Assembly (NCBI RefSeq): GCF_022637395.1
Contig: NZ_CP093337.1
Location: 1,286,001-1,350,000, forward strand
DNA length: 64,000 nt
Source of the DNA: Shinella sp. H4-D48
GTDB taxonomy: Bacteria > Pseudomonadota > Alphaproteobacteria > Rhizobiales > Rhizobiaceae
Direction of reading: 5' to 3'
Shown piece after piece: positions 9,255-18,114 of this stretch (the first letter of the stretch is position 1; every line of letters begins with the position of its first letter). A program made the translations under genes and the position numbers. A model generated the notes under the pieces. It was not told the DNA's origin. It saw nothing but the letters and a program-made list of their open reading frames with translations, and ran no database searches.

Positions 9255-10673
9255 TTGCAGGACATTACAGACCTTTCCGCCCTTGATCTTTCCACCGCCA
9301 TCGCCGAACGTCGGCTCGATTGCCGAAGCGTCATGGCGGCGTATCTGTTGCGGATCGAGGCCATCAATCCCCGCATCAACGCTGTCGTGAGCCTGCGGCC
9401 GGCCGACGCGCTTCTGGCCGAGGCCGAGGCGGCTGACAAGGCGCTTGCGGCCGGCGATTATCACGGCTGGCTGCACGGCATTCCCTTCGCCGTGAAGGAT
9501 CTCGCCGAGGCCAAGGGTATTCTCTGCTCGTTCGGCTCGGCCAACTATGCTGATTTCGTGCCTGACTACGACGATATCCAGGTCGAGCGCATCCGTGCCG
9601 CTGGCGCCATCATCATCGGCAAGACGAACGCGCCGGAAATGGGCCTGGGCTCGCACAGCTATAATCCGGTGTTCGGCGTCACCCGCAATCCCTATGACAC
9701 CACGAAGAGTGCGGGCGGCTCGTCCGGCGGCGCCGGGGCAGCGCTTGCCGCGCATCTTCTGCCGGTCGCCGACGGCAGCGACATGATGGGCTCGCTGCGC
9801 AACCCCGCCGCTTTCAACAATGTCGTCGGTTTCCGCCCGTCCTTCGGCCGCGTGCCGTCGCTCAGCACGGAACTCTTTCTTGGCCAACTCGCGGTGAATG
9901 GCCCCATGGGGCGCACCGTTGCCGATGTCGCCGCACTTCTCGCTACGCAGGCCGGTTACGATGCGCGCGATCCGCTCTCGCTCGCTGACGAGGACCTTTC
10001 GCCGGACGCCAGCCGCGATTTTTCCGGCGCCCGCATCGGCTGGCTCGGTGATTTCGGCGGCTATCTGCCGTTCGAACCTGGTGTGCTGGAGCTGTGCCGC
10101 ACTTCGCTCGACGTGTTCCGGCGGCTCGGCTGCACGGTGGAGGAGGTGGCGCCCGGTTTCGACATGGCTGCGCTCTGGCAGACATGGCGGACGCTTCGCC
10201 ATTTCCTCGTGTCGAACGGTCAGGCGGCTGATTATGCCGATCCCGCGCGCCGCGCACGCATGAAGCCGGAAATGATCTGGGAGGTGGAGAACGGCCAACG
10301 GCTGTCGGCGGGGGAGGTCTACGCGGCCTCGCTCGGGCGCAGCGAATGGTATCGCTACGTCGCCGGCCTTTTCGAGCGCTACGATTTCCTTGTCCTGCCG
10401 TCGGCGCAGGTCTTCCCGTTCGATGCCGAACTGGACTGGCCGAAGAGCATAGCCGGAAGGTCCATGGACACCTATCACCGCTGGATGGAAGTGGTCATCG
10501 GACCGACGCTCGCCGGGCTTCCGGTTGCGGCCATGCCGGCCGGTTTCGGCGCGAACGGCTTGCCCGCCGGTATCGAGATCATCGGCCCCGCGCGGGCGGA
10601 TCGGGACGTGCTTTCCATGGCCGCGCGCTATGAGAAGGCGACGGACTGGCTGAGCCGGCATCCCCAGTTCTAG
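9255..10673 (+). CDS. Amidase (amidase-signature family)
   Basis: A 472-residue amide hydrolase of the Ser-cisSer-Lys family. The catalytic lysine is in HGIPFAVKDLAEAKG, the cis-serine in SAGGSSGGAG, and the nucleophile serine in GSDMMGSLRNPA. The last motif normally reads DTGGS; here it is DMMGS, a variant I recall from a subgroup of these enzymes, and the serine is kept. The start TTG 9255 is preceded by GGAG (9245-9248) at 6-base spacing; TTG 9240 is a poorer option. The substrate is unknown. It stands alone, far from the nitrile hydratase genes at 43-45 kb that would yield amides. Confidence 0.9.
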   Translation: MQDITDLSALDLSTAIAERRLDCRSVMAAYLLRIEAINPRINAVVSLRPADALLAEAEAADKALAAGDYHGWLHGIPFAVKDLAEAKGILCSFGSANYADFVPDYDDIQVERIRAAGAIIIGKTNAPEMGLGSHSYNPVFGVTRNPYDTTKSAGGSSGGAGAALAAHLLPVADGSDMMGSLRNPAAFNNVVGFRPSFGRVPSLSTELFLGQLAVNGPMGRTVADVAALLATQAGYDARDPLSLADEDLSPDASRDFSGARIGWLGDFGGYLPFEPGVLELCRTSLDVFRRLGCTVEEVAPGFDMAALWQTWRTLRHFLVSNGQAADYADPARRARMKPEMIWEVENGQRLSAGEVYAASLGRSEWYRYVAGLFERYDFLVLPSAQVFPFDAELDWPKSIAGRSMDTYHRWMEVVIGPTLAGLPVAAMPAGFGANGLPAGIEIIGPARADRDVLSMAARYEKATDWLSRHPQF

Positions 10674-10727
10674 GGAGCCGATCACCGGCGGACACGCGAG
10701 CGCCGCATTTCCATGACAGGGAGCCTT

Positions 10728-10752
10728 GCCGGGCGATGAGGATCCGCCCGGC
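10728..10752 (+). terminator. Hairpin after the amidase gene
   Basis: GCCGGGCG (10728-10735) pairs with CGCCCGGC (10745-10752) around a 9-base loop, 55 bases past the amidase stop. There is no run of T, so it may be a weak terminator or an mRNA 3'-end stabiliser. Confidence 0.5.
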
Positions 10753-10899
10753 CTGTTCCCGCAAAAACATGGGGCGCCGTAAAGGAATTGCTTACCATAT
10801 TTCGTCATTCTTTACCCGTTCGGCAGGAATCGGAGGCGCACAGCCCCACCCGCCGCAAGCGTAACGGCTTCCGCAGGATGTTGTCTGCGGCCGCGCCGA

Positions 10900-10925
10900 G
10901 TAACGAGTATCGGGTAACGAGTATC
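10900..10925 (+). repeat. Tandem 12-bp direct repeat abutting a start codon
   Basis: GTAACGAGTATC occurs at 10900-10911 and again at 10914-10925, ending directly before the ATG at 10926. The 14-base period puts both copies roughly on one face of the helix. It could be a regulator site or simply a slippage duplication. Confidence 0.6.
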
Positions 10926-12128
10926 ATGGCGTCTGTGTACAGTTCCGCGCGTTCCGCGTCGAAATCCCGTCGGGGTCGTTCCGGGGGTATTCTTGTCAGC
11001 GCATTGCTTGCCTGCGGCGTTTTTGCCGGGTCTGCCTGGGCCGTCGTCTCGACGCTCGGGGCCATGCAGCAAGCAGCCTCATCGCTTTCGGAGAGCAAGA
11101 AGCACCTTGCCCTCTCGGTGAATGGGCAACCGGTTTCGGACGACAAGATCCAGGCCGAGCGCAATCTCAAGATCGCCAAGTTCTCGCGTCTGTCGCCGCC
11201 GTCCGAGAGCGATATCCGCCAGAAGCAGCTGACCGCCGAGGCGATCCAGGCCGCGCACCAGCGCAAGATCTCCGTCCAGCTCGCCTCGGCCGTCAAGCGC
11301 GAGAAGCAGAAGGCGATGATGATCGAGGCCGCCTTTGCCCGCGCCGAGCGTACGGTCGAACAGGAGAAGGCGATCACAGGGCAGCCTGCGCTGGTTACGG
11401 CGCTATTGCCGGATGACTCGGGCCGCAAGAACATCCAGCCGTTCGGCCTCGTTATGGCGAAGCCGGACGCCGAGGACGAAGACGAGGATTTCCTGGCGTC
11501 GATCCCGTTGCCCGAGGCACGACCGGCGCTGGAGACGGTGACGATCGAGCGCAAGCCGGCCGCCGAGGAAAAGCCGGTCGCCCGCACAAAGCGCGATGAG
11601 GCGAAGGACAAGGACGAGGATGTCGCCTTCGCCAAGCCGGAGCGCTCGCTGTTTGGCGATCTCTTCAAGAGCAAGGGCAACGGTTCCGGGTGGCCCGGCA
11701 AGGGAACGCGGGTTGCGATCTACGATGTGTCCAACGCCACCGTTCACATGCCTGACGGCACCAAGCTGCGCGCCCATTCCGGCATCGGCAAGATGCGCGA
11801 CAACCCGCGCTACGAGCACGTCAAGATGAACGGCCCGACGCCGGCCGGCATCTATCGTCTGCGGATGCGTGAAAGCCGCTTCCACGGCGTCGAGGCGATC
11901 CGCATGCTGTCGGTCGATGGCCGCGACCCGAAGAACCGCACGGGCCTGCTCACCCACACCAACCTCCTGCGCGGGCAGAAGGGATCGCATGGCTGCGTCG
12001 CCTTCCAGAACTACGAACCCTTCCTGAACGCCTTCAAGCGCGGCCATGTCACGATGCTTGTCGTGGTGCCGGAACTGCCTTCTTCGCGCAACCAGCTCGC
12101 AGCGCTCTATCGCAAGGCAGGCGCCTGA
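10926..12128 (+). CDS. Membrane-anchored Tlde1 (DUF2778) domain protein
   Basis: A 400-residue protein. Residues 1-20 are basic, then a hydrophobic segment (GILVSALLACGVFAGSAWAVV) anchors or exports it. Residues about 60-270 are a charged, Ala/Glu/Lys/Asp-rich linker. The C-terminal domain carries the L,D-transpeptidase-like motif LTHTN...KGSHGCVAF, with His344 and Cys357 as likely catalytic residues. DUF2778 was renamed Tlde1 after a Salmonella type VI effector that edits peptidoglycan. Here no secretion genes or immunity gene are near, and the membrane anchor suggests a role in the cell's own wall. No clear ribosome-binding site precedes the ATG. Confidence 0.8.
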   Translation: MASVYSSARSASKSRRGRSGGILVSALLACGVFAGSAWAVVSTLGAMQQAASSLSESKKHLALSVNGQPVSDDKIQAERNLKIAKFSRLSPPSESDIRQKQLTAEAIQAAHQRKISVQLASAVKREKQKAMMIEAAFARAERTVEQEKAITGQPALVTALLPDDSGRKNIQPFGLVMAKPDAEDEDEDFLASIPLPEARPALETVTIERKPAAEEKPVARTKRDEAKDKDEDVAFAKPERSLFGDLFKSKGNGSGWPGKGTRVAIYDVSNATVHMPDGTKLRAHSGIGKMRDNPRYEHVKMNGPTPAGIYRLRMRESRFHGVEAIRMLSVDGRDPKNRTGLLTHTNLLRGQKGSHGCVAFQNYEPFLNAFKRGHVTMLVVVPELPSSRNQLAALYRKAGA

Positions 12129-12152
12129 AGCATCGCCCATTCTCTTGATACG

Positions 12153-12185
12153 AAAACCGGTGCCAATGCGCCGGTTTTTGTTTTT
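12153..12185 (+). terminator. Rho-independent terminator
   Basis: AAAACCGG...CCGGTTTT stem with an inner GC pair, followed by TTTTTGTTTTT, 25 bases after the Tlde1-protein stop codon. Confidence 0.85.
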
Positions 12186-12288
12186 CAGGGTGAGCCATGT
12201 CGGCGACTGCACCTATTTTTATCAAATGTCAGCTTTCCCGCCGCCTTGGTTTAGCAATCGCTAAGAATTTTAGGCGATTTCTGGTGTT

Positions 12289-12308
12289 GCCGCAGATCGA
12301 GCTGCGGC
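12289..12308 (+). promoter_or_regulatory. Hairpin in the chemoreceptor leader
   Basis: GCCGCAG (12289-12295) pairs with CTGCGGC (12302-12308) around ATCGAG, about 26 bases before the chemoreceptor start. An adjacent AT-richer stretch (12250-12275) has short inverted repeats (TTAGC/GCTAA) and may hold the promoter. Confidence 0.4.
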
Positions 12309-12334
12309 GTATTGTGTTTCCTCTGGGGTGATAC

Positions 12335-14059
12335 GTGGGTGCTTTTGATTTCGGAATGAATGCGCGCGCCGTTCTTGCGGCGGTGAACCGCTCGCAGGCG
12401 ATCATCGAGTTCGACCTGACAGGCCGCATCCTCCATGCCAATGGGAATTTCCTCCAGGCGGTCGGCTATACGCTGGCGGAGATCGTTGGCAAGAACCACC
12501 GCATTTTCGTTGCGCCGGAAGAAGCGCAGTCGGCTGCCTACGCGACTTTCTGGGCCAATCTGGCGAAAGGCAATTTCGATCGCAGCCAGTACCGGCGCAT
12601 CGCCAAGGGCGGCCGCGAGATCTGGATAGAGGCGTCCTACAATCCGGTCTTCCGTGGAGGCAAGCCTTACAAGGTCGTGAAGTTCGCGACCGAGATCACC
12701 GGCTTGAAGCTCAAGGCGCTGGAAGACGAGGGCAAGCTCGCGGCTCTTGGCCGCGCGCAGGCCGTCATCGAATTCACGCCCGAGGGCGACATCCTCACGG
12801 CCAATGCCAATTTCCTTTCAACGCTCGGCTACAGCCTTGCGGAAATCGTTGGCCGCCATCATTCCATGTTCTGCACACGCGATTATGCCGCGAGCCCGGA
12901 ATACGCGCGGTTCTGGGAGCGGCTTGCCGAAGGGCAATTCGTTTCGGACCAGTTCACCCGTATCGCCAAGGACGGCAGCAGCGTTCACATCCAGGCCTCC
13001 TACAACCCGATTCTGGATGCTGACGGGAAGGTCTTCAAGGTCGTGAAGTTCGCGACCGATGTGACGGAGCGCGTGCGCACGATCTCGGAAATCGGGGCAG
13101 GGCTCGGGCGCCTTGCCGAATGCAATATCCGCGTTACGATCGACGACGCCTTCGTGAGCGAATTCGAGCCGCTACGGCGTGACTTCAACAATTCGATCGC
13201 GGCATTCCAGGACACGCTTTCGCTCGTTCTCGACCAGACCTATGTGCAGAACCGCAGCGGTCAGGACATGCGCAAGGCCGCCGAGGAGCTCTCCGAGCGC
13301 ACGCGCAAGCAGGCCGTTGCGCTGGAGGAGACGGCCGCCGCGCTGACGCAGGCGACCATCGCCGTGCGTTCCTCCACCGAGCGCACGCGCGAGACGCGTC
13401 AGCTCGTGCAGGATGCGCGCATATCCGCCAGCAGCTCGGCCCAGGTGGTCAACGACACAGTGAGCGCGATGCAGCGCATCGAGGCCGCCTCCAGCGAGAT
13501 CGGCCAGATCATCGGTGTCATTGACGAGATCGCGTTCCAGACCAATCTTCTGGCGCTCAATGCCGGGGTCGAGGCGGCGCGTGCGGGCGATGCGGGCAGG
13601 GGCTTTGCTGTCGTCGCGCAGGAGGTTCGCGAGCTCGCGCAGCGCTCCGCCAAGGCAGCCCGCGAGATCAAGACGCTGATCACCAATTCAGGCACGGAAG
13701 TGCAGGATGGCGTGCGCCTCGTGGGCGAAACCGGCCGGGCGCTGCAGGAAATCGGAAGCTTCGTGCAGAAGATAGACGAGAATGTCGATGCCATCGCGAC
13801 TTCCGCCGCGGAGCAGGCTGCGGGCCTCGAGGAGATCAGTGCCGCCGTCTCCGATGTCGACCGCATCACGCAGGAGAACGCCGCGATGGTGGAGCGCACG
13901 ACTGCCACGAGCCAGACGCTGGCCGAAGGCGCGGTCAAGCTCAGCGATCTCGTCAACCGCTTCCAGCTCAACCGTCGGGCCCGTCGCCGTGACGGCAGCG
14001 AAATCTGGACGCCGGAAGAGCGCGCCGCGCGTTTGGGTACGATGCGCAAGGCATCCTGA
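12335..14059 (+). CDS. Soluble methyl-accepting chemotaxis protein with two PAS domains
   Basis: A 574-residue chemoreceptor without any membrane segment. Two tandem PAS domains (about residues 15-120 and 135-245) share the pattern NxNFL...GYxLAEIVGxxH and suggest sensing of a cytoplasmic ligand or redox state. A linker and the signalling hairpin follow; its tip IGVIDEIAFQTNLLALNAGV is the strictly conserved CheA/CheW contact. The C-terminus has no CheR-tethering pentapeptide. The start is GTG 12335, with GGGGTGA a few bases upstream. No other chemotaxis genes are nearby, so it is an orphan receptor. Confidence 0.93.
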   Translation: MGAFDFGMNARAVLAAVNRSQAIIEFDLTGRILHANGNFLQAVGYTLAEIVGKNHRIFVAPEEAQSAAYATFWANLAKGNFDRSQYRRIAKGGREIWIEASYNPVFRGGKPYKVVKFATEITGLKLKALEDEGKLAALGRAQAVIEFTPEGDILTANANFLSTLGYSLAEIVGRHHSMFCTRDYAASPEYARFWERLAEGQFVSDQFTRIAKDGSSVHIQASYNPILDADGKVFKVVKFATDVTERVRTISEIGAGLGRLAECNIRVTIDDAFVSEFEPLRRDFNNSIAAFQDTLSLVLDQTYVQNRSGQDMRKAAEELSERTRKQAVALEETAAALTQATIAVRSSTERTRETRQLVQDARISASSSAQVVNDTVSAMQRIEAASSEIGQIIGVIDEIAFQTNLLALNAGVEAARAGDAGRGFAVVAQEVRELAQRSAKAAREIKTLITNSGTEVQDGVRLVGETGRALQEIGSFVQKIDENVDAIATSAAEQAAGLEEISAAVSDVDRITQENAAMVERTTATSQTLAEGAVKLSDLVNRFQLNRRARRRDGSEIWTPEERAARLGTMRKAS

Positions 14060-14076
14060 TCCATCGATAAAGCCGC

Positions 14077-14094
14077 GGGGCCGGCCTCGGCCCC
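14077..14094. terminator. Bidirectional terminator between chemoreceptor and uvrD genes
   Basis: GGGGCCG-GCCT-CGGCCCC is a perfect 7-bp stem between convergent genes. It is followed by CTTTT on the plus strand at 14101-14105, and its edge lies one base from the helicase stop codon. Confidence 0.65.
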
Positions 14095-14095
14095 G

Positions 14096-16570
14096 TCAGG
14101 CCTTTTCGACGAAGCCGTCGAGCACGCGCTTCTGGCCGGCACGGTCGAAATCGATGGTCAGCTTGTTGCCCTCGATCGACGCAATATTGCCGTTACCGAA
14201 TTTCAGGTGGAAGACGCGGTCGCCGATGGCGAATTTCGACGGCTCGCTGGTCGCCGACTTGGCGATCAGTTCTCCTTCGATGGTGCGGCCGCGGGGGCCG
14301 CTTTCGCCGTAGCCGATACGTTCCACGGCGTGACCGGAGCGCGAGCCCCAGTTGTCGCGCGTCGCGTCGGTGCGGTTTGCCTGCGCACGCCGCCAGCCGG
14401 GCGTCGAATAGGCGTTCTGGAACGGCTCCTGCTTGTCGAAGCGGGACTGGCCATAGCCGCCGCCGCGGCCATAACCGCCATAGGACTGCTCGACCTCCGC
14501 AACCTCCACATGGCTGTCCGGCAGTTCGTCGAGGAAGCGGGATGGCAACGTCGATTGCCACAGGCCGTGAATACGCCTGTTGGAAACGAACCAGATGTGG
14601 CAGCGGCGCTTGGCGCGCGTGATGCCGACATAGGCGAGGCGGCGTTCTTCCTCGAGCCCGGAGCGGCCGCCCTCGTCGAGCGAACGCTGGTGGGGGAACA
14701 GACCTTCCTCCCAGCCTGGCAGGAACACAGTCTCGAATTCGAGGCCCTTGGCCGAGTGCAGCGTCATGATCGAGACGGCGTCGAGATCGGCATTCTGCTC
14801 TGCATCCATGACCAGCGAGACGTGATCAAGAAAGCCGCGCATGGATTCGAACGCTTCCATCGAGCGGATGAGTTCCTTGAGGTTGTCGAGGCGCCCCGGA
14901 CCTTCCGCCGACTTGTCGGCCTGCCACATCGCGGTATAGCCGCTCTCGTCGAGGATCTGCTCGGCAAGCTCGGTGTGCGGCATCGTCTCCAGCAGCGATT
15001 GCCAGCGGCGGAAATCGGTGACGACGTCGAACAGCGACTTGCGGGCCTTTGGTTTCAGCTCGTCGGTCTCGATGATATCGGCGGCGGCGGCGAGCATGGG
15101 TATGTCGCGCGCGCGGGCATAGTCATGCAGGTTGCGGATCGTCGTATCGCCGAGGCCGCGTTTGGGCGTGTTGACGATGCGCTCGAAGGCGAGATCGTCT
15201 GCCGGCTGGCTGACAAGGCGGAAATAGGCGAGCGCATCGCGGATCTCGAGCCGCTCGTAGAAGCGCGGGCCGCCGATGACACGGTAATTGAGGCCGAGCG
15301 TGACGAAACGATCTTCGAATTCGCGCATCTGGAAGGAGGCGCGCACGAGGATGGCCATGTCGTTCAGCTTGTGCTGCTTGCGTTGAAGCTGCTCGATTTC
15401 CTCGCCGACGGCGCGCGCCTCTTCCTCCGAATCCCAGGCTGCGTGGACCACGACCTTGTCGTCATCGGGGTCATGCCGGTCGGTGAAGAGGGTCTTGCCG
15501 AGCCGGTCCTCGTTATGGGCGATCAGGTGGCCGGCGGCACCGAGGATATGGGCGGTGGAGCGGTAGTTACGCTCCAGCTTGATGACCTTGGCGCCGGGGA
15601 AATCCTTCTCGAAGCGCAGGATGTTGTCCACCTCCGCGCCGCGCCAGCCGTAGATCGACTGGTCGTCGTCGCCCACGCAGCAGACGTTCTGCGGCGTGCC
15701 TTTCGGGCGCTGGGCGAGCAGGCGCAGCCACATATATTGCGCCGTGTTGGTGTCCTGGTACTCGTCAACGAGGATGTAGCGGAACTTCTGATGGTACTCC
15801 GCCAGCACGTCCGGATTGGCGCGGAACATGCGGATCGGATGCAGAAGCAAGTCCCCGAAGTCGCAGGCGTTCAGCGTCTTCAGGCGGTTCTGGTAAGCGG
15901 TGTAGAGTTCGCGGCCCTTGCCGTTGGCGAAGGCGCGGGCGTCCCCTTCGGGGATCTGTGCGGGGTCGAGGCCCTTGTTCTTCCAGCCGTCGATCATGCC
16001 AGCGAACTGCTTGGCCGGCCAGCGTTTGTCGTCGATGTTCTCCGCCTGGAGCAGTTGCTTGATCAGCCGCACGACATCGTCGGTGTCGAGAATGGAAAAG
16101 TCCGAGCGCAGGCTGACGAGCTCGGCATGCCGGCGCAGCAGCTTCACGCCTATGGAGTGGAAGGTGCCGAGCCAAGGCATGCCTTCCACGGCGCCGCCCA
16201 CGAGCAGGCCGATACGTTCCTTCATCTCGCGCGCGGCCTTGTTGGTAAAGGTCACCGCCAGAAGCTGGCTCGGATAGGCGCGGCCGGTCGCAAGGATATG
16301 GGCGATGCGGGTCGTCAGCACCCGCGTCTTGCCGGTACCGGCACCCGCAAGCACCAGAACCGGCCCGTCGAGGGTCTCGACAGCTTCACGCTGTTCCGGG
16401 TTGAGGCCGGAGAGGTAATCGGGCGCACGGTTGGCGTCGCGCGCCGCCATGGCGCGCGCGGCGATGCCAAGACCCGATCCGCCGCCGGCTTTCGGCGCGG
16501 GTGCGGCCGCAGAGGTGCCGAGCTGCGGGTCTTCATCGAAGAAGGGAATATCGTCGTAACCGCTCATCAT
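14096..16570 (-). CDS. uvrD: ATP-dependent DNA helicase UvrD/PcrA
   Basis: An 824-residue superfamily 1A 3'-5' helicase for repair and replication-conflict clearing. Motifs in order: LVLAGAGTGKTRVLTTRI (Walker A), ILVDEYQDTNTAQY (Walker B; usually DEFQD), VGDDDQSIYGWRGAEV, MTLHSAKGLEFETVFLPGWEEGLFP and LAYVGITRAKRR. A glycine/tyrosine-rich linker leads to a terminal Tudor-like domain (GDRVFHLKFGNGNIASI...FDRAGQKRVLDGF), as in PcrA/UvrD, where it contacts RNA polymerase. The start is ATG 16570; ATG 16567 or TTG 16579 are possible. It is a single gene convergent with the chemoreceptor. Confidence 0.95.
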   Translation of the reverse strand: MMSGYDDIPFFDEDPQLGTSAAAPAPKAGGGSGLGIAARAMAARDANRAPDYLSGLNPEQREAVETLDGPVLVLAGAGTGKTRVLTTRIAHILATGRAYPSQLLAVTFTNKAAREMKERIGLLVGGAVEGMPWLGTFHSIGVKLLRRHAELVSLRSDFSILDTDDVVRLIKQLLQAENIDDKRWPAKQFAGMIDGWKNKGLDPAQIPEGDARAFANGKGRELYTAYQNRLKTLNACDFGDLLLHPIRMFRANPDVLAEYHQKFRYILVDEYQDTNTAQYMWLRLLAQRPKGTPQNVCCVGDDDQSIYGWRGAEVDNILRFEKDFPGAKVIKLERNYRSTAHILGAAGHLIAHNEDRLGKTLFTDRHDPDDDKVVVHAAWDSEEEARAVGEEIEQLQRKQHKLNDMAILVRASFQMREFEDRFVTLGLNYRVIGGPRFYERLEIRDALAYFRLVSQPADDLAFERIVNTPKRGLGDTTIRNLHDYARARDIPMLAAAADIIETDELKPKARKSLFDVVTDFRRWQSLLETMPHTELAEQILDESGYTAMWQADKSAEGPGRLDNLKELIRSMEAFESMRGFLDHVSLVMDAEQNADLDAVSIMTLHSAKGLEFETVFLPGWEEGLFPHQRSLDEGGRSGLEEERRLAYVGITRAKRRCHIWFVSNRRIHGLWQSTLPSRFLDELPDSHVEVAEVEQSYGGYGRGGGYGQSRFDKQEPFQNAYSTPGWRRAQANRTDATRDNWGSRSGHAVERIGYGESGPRGRTIEGELIAKSATSEPSKFAIGDRVFHLKFGNGNIASIEGNKLTIDFDRAGQKRVLDGFVEKA

Positions 16571-16947
16571 GCGGCTCAATGTAGTGATTCGGGACCGAAA
16601 GGCCAGTTTTGCGTTCTGCTTTTATTCCGCGGGGAAAAAGATCGGCCCGAATATTGTGGAAATGGCGGCTGGTCAGGCTCTCCGAGCGCTTGCTTCGATT
16701 GGTGTATCCCCGCGGCTTATCGACCTGTCGCGCGCCCGCCGTCAACAAGGCCGCCGCGTGTTCACGGGAGGGCGCGCCACGTCCGTTCCGCAGTCCTGTC
16801 TTACGTTTCTGTAACGAACCGGCGGGGCAATCTTACAATTCCGTAATGATCGGATTCTTTCATTGCCGGTTCATTTCCAAACCGGGATACTCGCCCTATG
16901 TCGCGATGCAACATGTCGCGGTTTGCTTTTCATCGGAGAAAGAGTGC
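16571..16947. other. Promoter region between uvrD and the second efflux operon
   Basis: This 377-base divergent gap holds no gene. Its notable content is the pair of TTAC-N6-GTAA boxes at 16801-16846, listed separately. No clear terminator or second palindrome was seen. Confidence 0.5.
16801..16846 (+). promoter_or_regulatory. Two TTAC-N6-GTAA boxes upstream of the second RND operon
   Basis: TTAC(N6)GTAA occurs at 16801-16814 and again at 16833-16846, with the same 6-base spacing. The copies are 32 bases apart, about three helical turns. This layout suits a dimeric regulator binding cooperatively, for example a response regulator. The operon start is about 100 bases downstream. Confidence 0.55.
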
Positions 16948-18114
16948 ATGCGGGTTTGGAAACAGCTCCTTCTTGGCGTCGGCGTCATTTCGGCCGGCGT
17001 GCTGCTGTGGGGCCGTTTCGTGCCGGGCGCGAACGGTGTTCTGGAGGCTGCCGGCCTGCCGGAAACGGTTGTCGCCGCGATTGCGCCGGCCGGTAATGGC
17101 AACGAGCAGGCTGGCGGCAACGGTGGTGGCGGGCGTGGCGGCGTCGGCGGCGGCCCGGCCCTCGTGGTGACCAAGCCCGTTTCCATGGCGCTCGTCAACG
17201 ACCGGCTGAATGCGATCGGCGACGGCGAGGCGATCCGCTCGGTGACGGTGACGCCCTATGCCTCCGGCAATCTTACGGAGGTTCTCGTCCAGTCCGGCAG
17301 TCGGGTCGAGCAGGGGCAGGTTATCGCCCGCCTTGATAATGACGAGCAGAAGATCGCGGCCGATCAGGCTCGCGTCGCCCGTGAAAGTGCCGAGCAGAAG
17401 GTAACCCGTCTGACGAACCTGCGCTCCTCGACCAGCGCGGCCGATCTGCAGGACGCCGAGACGGCGCTGAAGGCGGCGGAGCTGGCCTTGCGCAATGCGG
17501 AACTGATGCTCAGCCGCCGCGATATCACCGCGCCCTTCGGCGGCACGGTCGGCATCATCTCCGTCAATCCCGGCGATTACGTCACGACCACCTCGGCGAT
17601 CGCGCGTGTCGACGACCGTTCGAAGATTCTTGTCGACTATTGGGTGCCGGAGCGCTTTGCGACGAACATTCGCGTCGGCGGAGAAGTGACGGCCACCGCC
17701 GTCGCGCGTCCGGGTGAAACCTTCACCGGCACCATTCAGGCGATCGACAACCGCATCGACCAGGAGAGCCGCACATTGCGCGTGCGTGCCCAGATCGAAA
17801 ACCCGCAGGACCTTTTGCGCGCGGGCATGTCCTTCCAGGTGACGATGCATTTTGCCGGCGACCGCTATCCGAGCGTGGATCCGCTTTCCGTGCAATGGAG
17901 TGCGGATGGGTCCTTCATCTGGCGCGTCAGCGGCGACAAGGTCGAGCGCGTGCCCGTGCATATCGTCCAGCGCAATCCCGATATGGTTCTCGTGAAGGCT
18001 GACCTTGCCGATGGCGATGCCGTTGTCGTCGAAGGCGTGCAGACGCTACGGCCGGGCGGGACGGTACGCACCGCCGCCGAGCGACAGGCCCCCGCCGGCG
18101 CGGAGGGCTCGTAA
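16948..18114 (+). CDS. RND efflux periplasmic adaptor subunit
   Basis: A 388-residue membrane-fusion protein. An N-terminal membrane segment (KQLLLGVGVISAGVLLWGRF) is followed by a glycine-rich linker (GGNGGGGRGGVGGG), then the lipoyl-like half VTPYASGNLTEVLVQSGSRVEQGQVIARLDN, a short helical hairpin, the second half DITAPFGGTVGIISVNPGDYV, and barrel domains. Unlike the first adaptor it has no lipobox. The start ATG 16948 has GGAGAAAGAG at good spacing. Its stop overlaps the pump start by one base (TAATG), so translation is coupled. Confidence 0.92.
   Translation: MRVWKQLLLGVGVISAGVLLWGRFVPGANGVLEAAGLPETVVAAIAPAGNGNEQAGGNGGGGRGGVGGGPALVVTKPVSMALVNDRLNAIGDGEAIRSVTVTPYASGNLTEVLVQSGSRVEQGQVIARLDNDEQKIAADQARVARESAEQKVTRLTNLRSSTSAADLQDAETALKAAELALRNAELMLSRRDITAPFGGTVGIISVNPGDYVTTTSAIARVDDRSKILVDYWVPERFATNIRVGGEVTATAVARPGETFTGTIQAIDNRIDQESRTLRVRAQIENPQDLLRAGMSFQVTMHFAGDRYPSVDPLSVQWSADGSFIWRVSGDKVERVPVHIVQRNPDMVLVKADLADGDAVVVEGVQTLRPGGTVRTAAERQAPAGAEGS

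Noticed and set aside
9255-10673. The amidase as the second enzyme of the nitrile hydratase pathway
   Set aside because: It lies 33 kb from the nitrile hydratase genes with no shared regulation visible; the link would be speculation.
10926-12128. A type VI effector locus around the Tlde1-domain protein
   Set aside because: No VgrG, Hcp, PAAR, adaptor or immunity gene is nearby and the protein has its own membrane segment.
14207-16846. An 879-codon open frame on the plus strand opposite uvrD
   Set aside because: All helicase motifs are on the minus strand; the opposite frame has no domain and is an artefact of GC-rich codon use.
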